Below are positions 59,281 through 64,000 of a stretch of 64,000 nt of DNA, in pieces (positions within the stretch are counted from its first letter, which is position 1; each line of letters starts with the position of its first letter). The position numbers were made by a program, and so were the translations under genes. Source of the DNA: Plasmodium coatneyi (taxonomy: Eukaryota > Apicomplexa > Aconoidasida > Haemosporida > Plasmodiidae); NCBI RefSeq assembly GCF_001680005.1, contig NC_033559.1, forward strand, positions 1,674,001 through 1,738,000. The letters are read 5' to 3'. A model generated the notes under the pieces. That model ran no database searches, had not been told where the DNA came from, and saw only the letters and a program-made list of their open reading frames with translations.

Positions 59281-62200
59281 CTACCCCAGGTTGGCCGTAT
59301 GGTACAGCTTATTCACATACTTGTGGAAAAAAAGGTCGTCCGAATTGGTCTTGGAAATGTTGTTATTTTTTTTCTTGCAGAGTCTACAAATTTCCTCGTA
59401 GAACAAATTGTAAATGTCATTTTTGTCGATATTTTTGAAAAGCTTCATTTTGTTTTCCTTCCGGACTTTTATTTTTTTTTTTTTGGCAAAATATTTCCTC
59501 TGTCTTATATAGATGTCTGTGGTGCTGGAGGAGTACTTGTACTCGATCAAATTTGGGTACCTCTTCAGTTTTCCTTGGGTTTCATTTTTGTTCCCCTGAA
59601 GAAGGTTCTGGTTGTCTTCCAAAATTTTGTTCAGCAGGTTTTCTCCATCGGGCGCATCAGTTGGATGTGCGCATTTTTCACCTGCGCTGTGCGGGTCTTC
59701 CCCCTCGTGGCTCGACTGGAATTTCTCGTACGAACGAGTGGCATCCCTGAAGGAGCCTTCCTCCGTCTCCTCCACGAAACCGCCGTTGTGCGAATCACCA
59801 GGTCGATCACTTTGTGCATCACTTGGTGTGTCACTCGGTCTGTCGCTGCTCGATCCGCCACGTGACTCACCATTTGAAAACGCACTGTTGCTTTCATTGG
59901 AGCTGGAACTTTTAGAACTATCGCCTTGCTCGTTCACATTCAGCTGCAAATAGTGACTGAGTAGGTCTCTTTCCACTCCCTCATCGTAACTCAACTGTGT
60001 ATATGCAAATGTTCTGTCCGTTTCGTGCACTAAGGAGCTGTTTATCCTGCTCACCATTTTTTCGTATGACTCATCAATGAACATGAGCTGTATGTTTTTA
60101 CGTAGAGAGTTGTGGAAAATCTGCAAGGGGTGGGGAGGAGAAGGATGTGGGGTATACACGGATACGTTCACACGTGGGGTATACATGGTGAAGTGCACAC
60201 GTGGGGGAAGCTCCGTCAGACGGGGGCACGCCGATAGGCAAGCATTACACACACGATGCAGACACTATGCAGACACGATGCAAACGCGTTCCACACAGTG
60301 GCCGCCCTCTCATGAACTAACTATTTTCGCGTCGAAGCCGCACTTCTGCCAGCCGCTCTCCGATGAAAGGCTGCCCGCGCTCCTGGAGTTGAACTCCTCA
60401 TCCTCCGTGGAGGAGTACGTCGAGTTGACGACACTTATCCGTTGCGAATTAATGAGCGAGTCGAAGAAACCATCGCACGAGTAGATTTTTTTTATTTCCA
60501 TAAGGAAGTAGAAAGAATCGTACGATATGGCATACTCAGAGTTGTAAAAATAAATTTTGTCATTTTTTAAAATCATCACTTTTCTGTCAAACTGTTCGCT
60601 GGAATTTTTCATGTACACCTTCATGCAGTACTTTTTTTCTTCCGGCGTCATTTCAAACGGGCTGACACTCGACTTTCCCTGTGTAAATTTCTGTTCTTCG
60701 AGGTCTCCACTGTGTAGGCTGCTCACATCGGATTGGCTGCTATAGCTGTGTTCGTTGTAGGAGTGCCGTTCTACACCTGAGTTGTCGTCTTCGCTTTTCC
60801 TCTCTCCACTGGAGACGCTTCCTTGGGACTCCTGAGCGGTGACTCCATCACATTGTTCGCCCTCCGACGTGCGGGAACTTGTGGCTGATTTTTTTTTTTC
60901 ACTTCCTGAATTGTTCATAATTTCGCTTTGGCTAGCTGGGATATTTCGCCTTTCCGCGTCACTTTCCACCTGACCATGTTCATAATTTTTTTTTTTTTCT
61001 TCTTCTTCTTTCTTCCTTCGTCTTTCCTCTTTGTTGATTCCTTTTTTTTTCCATTCCTGGACAAACCCATCTGTGTCGACGCTGGTGGGGCTGTCATAGG
61101 GGTCTTTCCCCCTATGGTGGACAGATCTGATGGAGCTGTATTCCTGATTAGCGTCCCATCCGGAGTAGCTATCCGCATCGCTTCTCCTTTGCACTTTGCT
61201 GAACGGATTGAGCGACTGAAATATGTTGTAAATGGCTTGTTCAAGGATATTTTTCCTTGGATGATCTGCCTCATCAGCTGCATAATACTTGGTTCGCGAA
61301 ATTTGCGAATTTCTGCTATTTGGGAGGATATAATAATCTTGTTGGAAAATTTTGGGGAGCGTCTTTTCACCGCTCATTTGCTGATTTTTCAACTTGCACT
61401 CTTCCACGAAGCTGTCAAAATGGATGTCCACTCGTTTACTCCTTATGTAGAAAAAAAAGTGTCTGTTTTTAACGGGGAAGAGTAGCAGTTTCTGACGAGG
61501 CAATGTAAGTATGTTTTTTATATACACGAGGAAGTTGATATATTTATTTGAAAAAAAATCTTTGCAATTGGCTTCACTTAGTTGGTTGTATATTTTGATA
61601 AAGCTGCACGTGTCGTATATGAGGATGGACTGGAAATCTTCCAAATTGTTTTTGTTTACTTTTTCCTTTTTTATTTTATATACATAACTTTTAATTAAAT
61701 TTTTCAGCGTAACGGAGAAGAAAAGAACGAAGCAAAATTTTTTTAACCTCTTTTTTAAGCAGTAGTACGTGTCATTTGAATATATTTTTTCTATGTATGA
61801 ATAGAGCTTCAAATCGCTTATACTTTTGCATGTGTGTATTTTTTTGATCACTTTTTTGAATATATTTTTGTATATTACTTCTACGAAGCTTGTCAAAGCG
61901 TTTACAATTTTTGCGTGTGCGTGGGGGAATTTTCCTGTTTTCCTCTTCTTCCCTGTACCTTTCGGCGCGTTGTCTTCCTGCTTTTGTACCTTCTGCCTGT
62001 GGATCAGGTGAAACTCGTCCACTTCGCCGGGCCTCACTTGGAGCTCAGTCACGTCAGTAGCACCAATGTCTATTGGGGCCATCTTATCCGCGTCTAATAC
62101 CATTGCGCCTAATTTTCCATCTACACTGCAATTTTCCTCACCGTCATGCCGCTTCTCACCGGGGGGGCCTGAGGATAGTACCGCCGAAGAGACAACCAAG

Positions 62201-64000
62201 GGGGACGACTCGTGGAGATCCCCCCTCTGCTCACCCATTTTGTTTCCCTCTTCATTTTTATTTAGCTGATTCTCCGTCCCTGAGTTGCTACCTTCCTTGT
62301 GGTGCCCCTCACCAGGACCGCCATCATCATTACCTTCAGCTGCACAATATTTCCTATCGGAGTAAATAATTTTCGAGTAAATGTACAGGCTGTTCACTAG
62401 AGCGCATAGGTAATCATTGAAGTAACTCTTAATGAGTAAAATAAATTTATTTTCATTTTTGTATTTATGAATGAAGAAGTGATTGTATTCCATATCAAGG
62501 ATGTCAATTTTGTGTTTGTGCATTCTTATAATTTGGGACGACTTTTCGCTTTCTTCATTTTGTCTGAAGGTGTTATTATAGCCATGTTCAGGTAATTCGG
62601 CATGCCCTTTTGCGTATTTTGAACCCCTCCTTTGGTCATTTTCGTTGGAAGAGCTGGTCGAATTTATCGAGTTGAACGAAAGGGACAGGGAAGAATAAAA
62701 GTCATTTGTCTTTTCCCTTTCGGTGAAATTGTTAAACAAGCAAAAATTTTCGAAAAATGAAAAAAAAACAAAGTTCTCATTGATCGAATTGGTGTACTTA
62801 TAAAAGCTGTTGTGCAGTTCACTGGATTCCCTCCTATGCGAATCGTCCCCCCTGCCACTTCTCCTTCTCCGGTTGGATGCGATGTTGTTATTAATTTGGA
62901 GGTATTTAAAAATGTTGCGCGGAAGCATGTCCTGCTCTGTTATCAAATTGTACAACAACTTGTGGAAAAAAAAAAGGAGGAATAATTTCAGCTCTTCGTA
63001 CAACTTGACCAAGGAACTTATGTTTGTTTTTTTTATAATTTCGTCGTACACGTCCAGGATTTTTATAATGTCGATGAAAATGGGCAAAATCAGAAAGGTC
63101 TTTTTCTTCTTGATGATTTTTATTTCGCACTCGTCTATGAGCATCCGCTTGATGATTAGGTACGTGCTGAACCTGCGGTGGGAAGGGATGTGAAACAATG
63201 GGAAGCAATTATCGGTGATATTTTCTACCGTGTGACTGACACAGCAGCAGTGATAACTCGAATTCGCTGACATATCGCGCTTTTCTCCAGCCTTACCATA
63301 ACATGGAGTTTATTTTGTTCACATAAGACGCGCACAGCACGTATATGTTGTCAAACAGGTTTACGTTCCGGATTTCCAACTTCTTCAGGATAATGTAAAT
63401 TTTGTAAAAAAAGTTCAAAATTACCTGAACAGTTCACAAAAAAGAAGGAGAAAAAAAAAAAAAAAATAGGACTTTTTCCCTTTTGGCTAGCTAGTTTTTT
63501 TTTTTTTTTTTTTTTTTTTCCTTACCATGGTGTTGGACAGGGAAAAGTCAAAATAGTGTTTATTCCATATTGACACAAATAGGTAGAAAACCTACAAGGG
63601 GTGGGAGAAAAATATCAAGAAGGACAGGATATATGTGTGGGGATGTGTAAATTTGAACAGGTAGGCCATACAATACATACACGCGTGCATTGGGACAAAC
63701 GCGCTTCTTACCGATTCGAAGTAAATTTTGTGAATTCGCTTCTTCCTACCGTAGTGGGACGCGTTCAACTTCATCAGGAGTTTCACGCCGCGGGTTATGT
63801 AACTGTCGCAAATGTCTACAAACTGAAGGGGTGGAAAGGGGTGCTAGTGTGTGCAGGTGCTCTTCTTACACGTGCCTTTTGTGTCAATATTTCTTATAAA
63901 AATGTTATTGCAGGGTTAGGCAGTATATTTTCGTGATCTTTACCTTCTGAATTGGTATAATGGTGTAGGGCAAATTGGACAGGATGTTGAACAAAATTAG
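59281..64000 (-). CDS. Multi-exon protein of unknown function, 5' end beyond window
   Basis: Reading down the minus strand: partial exon 64000-63944 (ending IPIQK), then 63822-63712, 63591-63526, 63424-63297, 63172-60322 and 60120-59281, all with matching phases. The visible part is about 1350 residues. The first exons encode hydrophobic-aromatic helical sequence (FVDICDSYITRGVKLLMKLN, VFYLFVSIWNKHYFDF). The big exon adds helices (KLYEELKLFLLFFFHKLLYN) then several low-complexity Ser/Asn/Glu loops between helices, and ends WQKCGFDAKI, joined to IFHNSLRKNIQLMFIDES. The C-terminus is NKLYHTANLG. The helical character would fit a tethering or scaffold protein, but that is only an impression. The large intron 60321-60121 has a GTTAGT donor. 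I do not recognise the family. Confidence 0.72.

Overview
The window is nuclear DNA of a malaria parasite. It has moderate GC, long uninterrupted poly(A)/poly(T) runs between genes, short GT-AG introns, lysine/asparagine-rich insertions in proteins, and a calcium-dependent protein kinase (CDPK1). The mild base composition and pure homopolymers of 20-35 bases point to the Plasmodium vivax / simian Plasmodium clade rather than the very AT-rich P. falciparum. The species itself cannot be fixed from the sequence. From memory, the order ATP synthase alpha - unknown - AP-2 sigma - small mitochondrial-type protein - CDPK1 matches P. falciparum chromosome 2.

Layout: (1) 0.7-5.2 kb, a SWI/SNF-type SNF2 ATPase (+). 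(2) 5.5-13.8 kb, two large helical-repeat proteins with RAP-like C-termini, one on each strand, flanking a small Alba-fold protein (-). (3) 14.6-16.7 kb, Vps45 (+). (4) 17.6-22.4 kb, a two-exon WD40-type protein (+). (5) 24.9-26.7 kb, a SWEET/MtN3 sugar transporter with a signal peptide and long extension (+). (6) 28.3-33.7 kb, a seven-exon giant coiled-coil protein (+). (7) 34.1-42.9 kb, two divergent paralogous polytopic membrane proteins (-) flanking an unrelated gene (+). (8) 44.6-46.3 kb, mitochondrial ATP synthase alpha (+). (9) 46.5-50.5 kb, a third large helical protein (-). (10) 51.3-52.0 kb, AP sigma adaptin in three exons (-). (11) 53.4-54.1 kb, a two-exon single-pass, probably mitochondrial protein (+). 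(12) 56.5-58.6 kb, CDPK1 in five exons (+). (13) 59.3 kb to the right edge, a multi-exon gene (-) that runs out of the window.

The genes do not form an operon. Shared themes are mitochondrial/organellar function (ATP synthase alpha, the RAP-like proteins, the small membrane protein) and membrane traffic (Vps45, AP sigma). Exon structures were worked out by hand from splice sites and reading-frame phase. Two places, both at long poly(A) runs, do not close in frame.

The best leads for follow-up are: three proteins sharing a shortened RAP-like C-terminal signature; the tandem membrane-protein paralogues; a family of unrelated minisatellites that all have an 8-bp period; and newly proposed small exons (53411-53497, 5484-5564, 39848-39996). 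No tRNA, rRNA, transposon or CRISPR array was seen.
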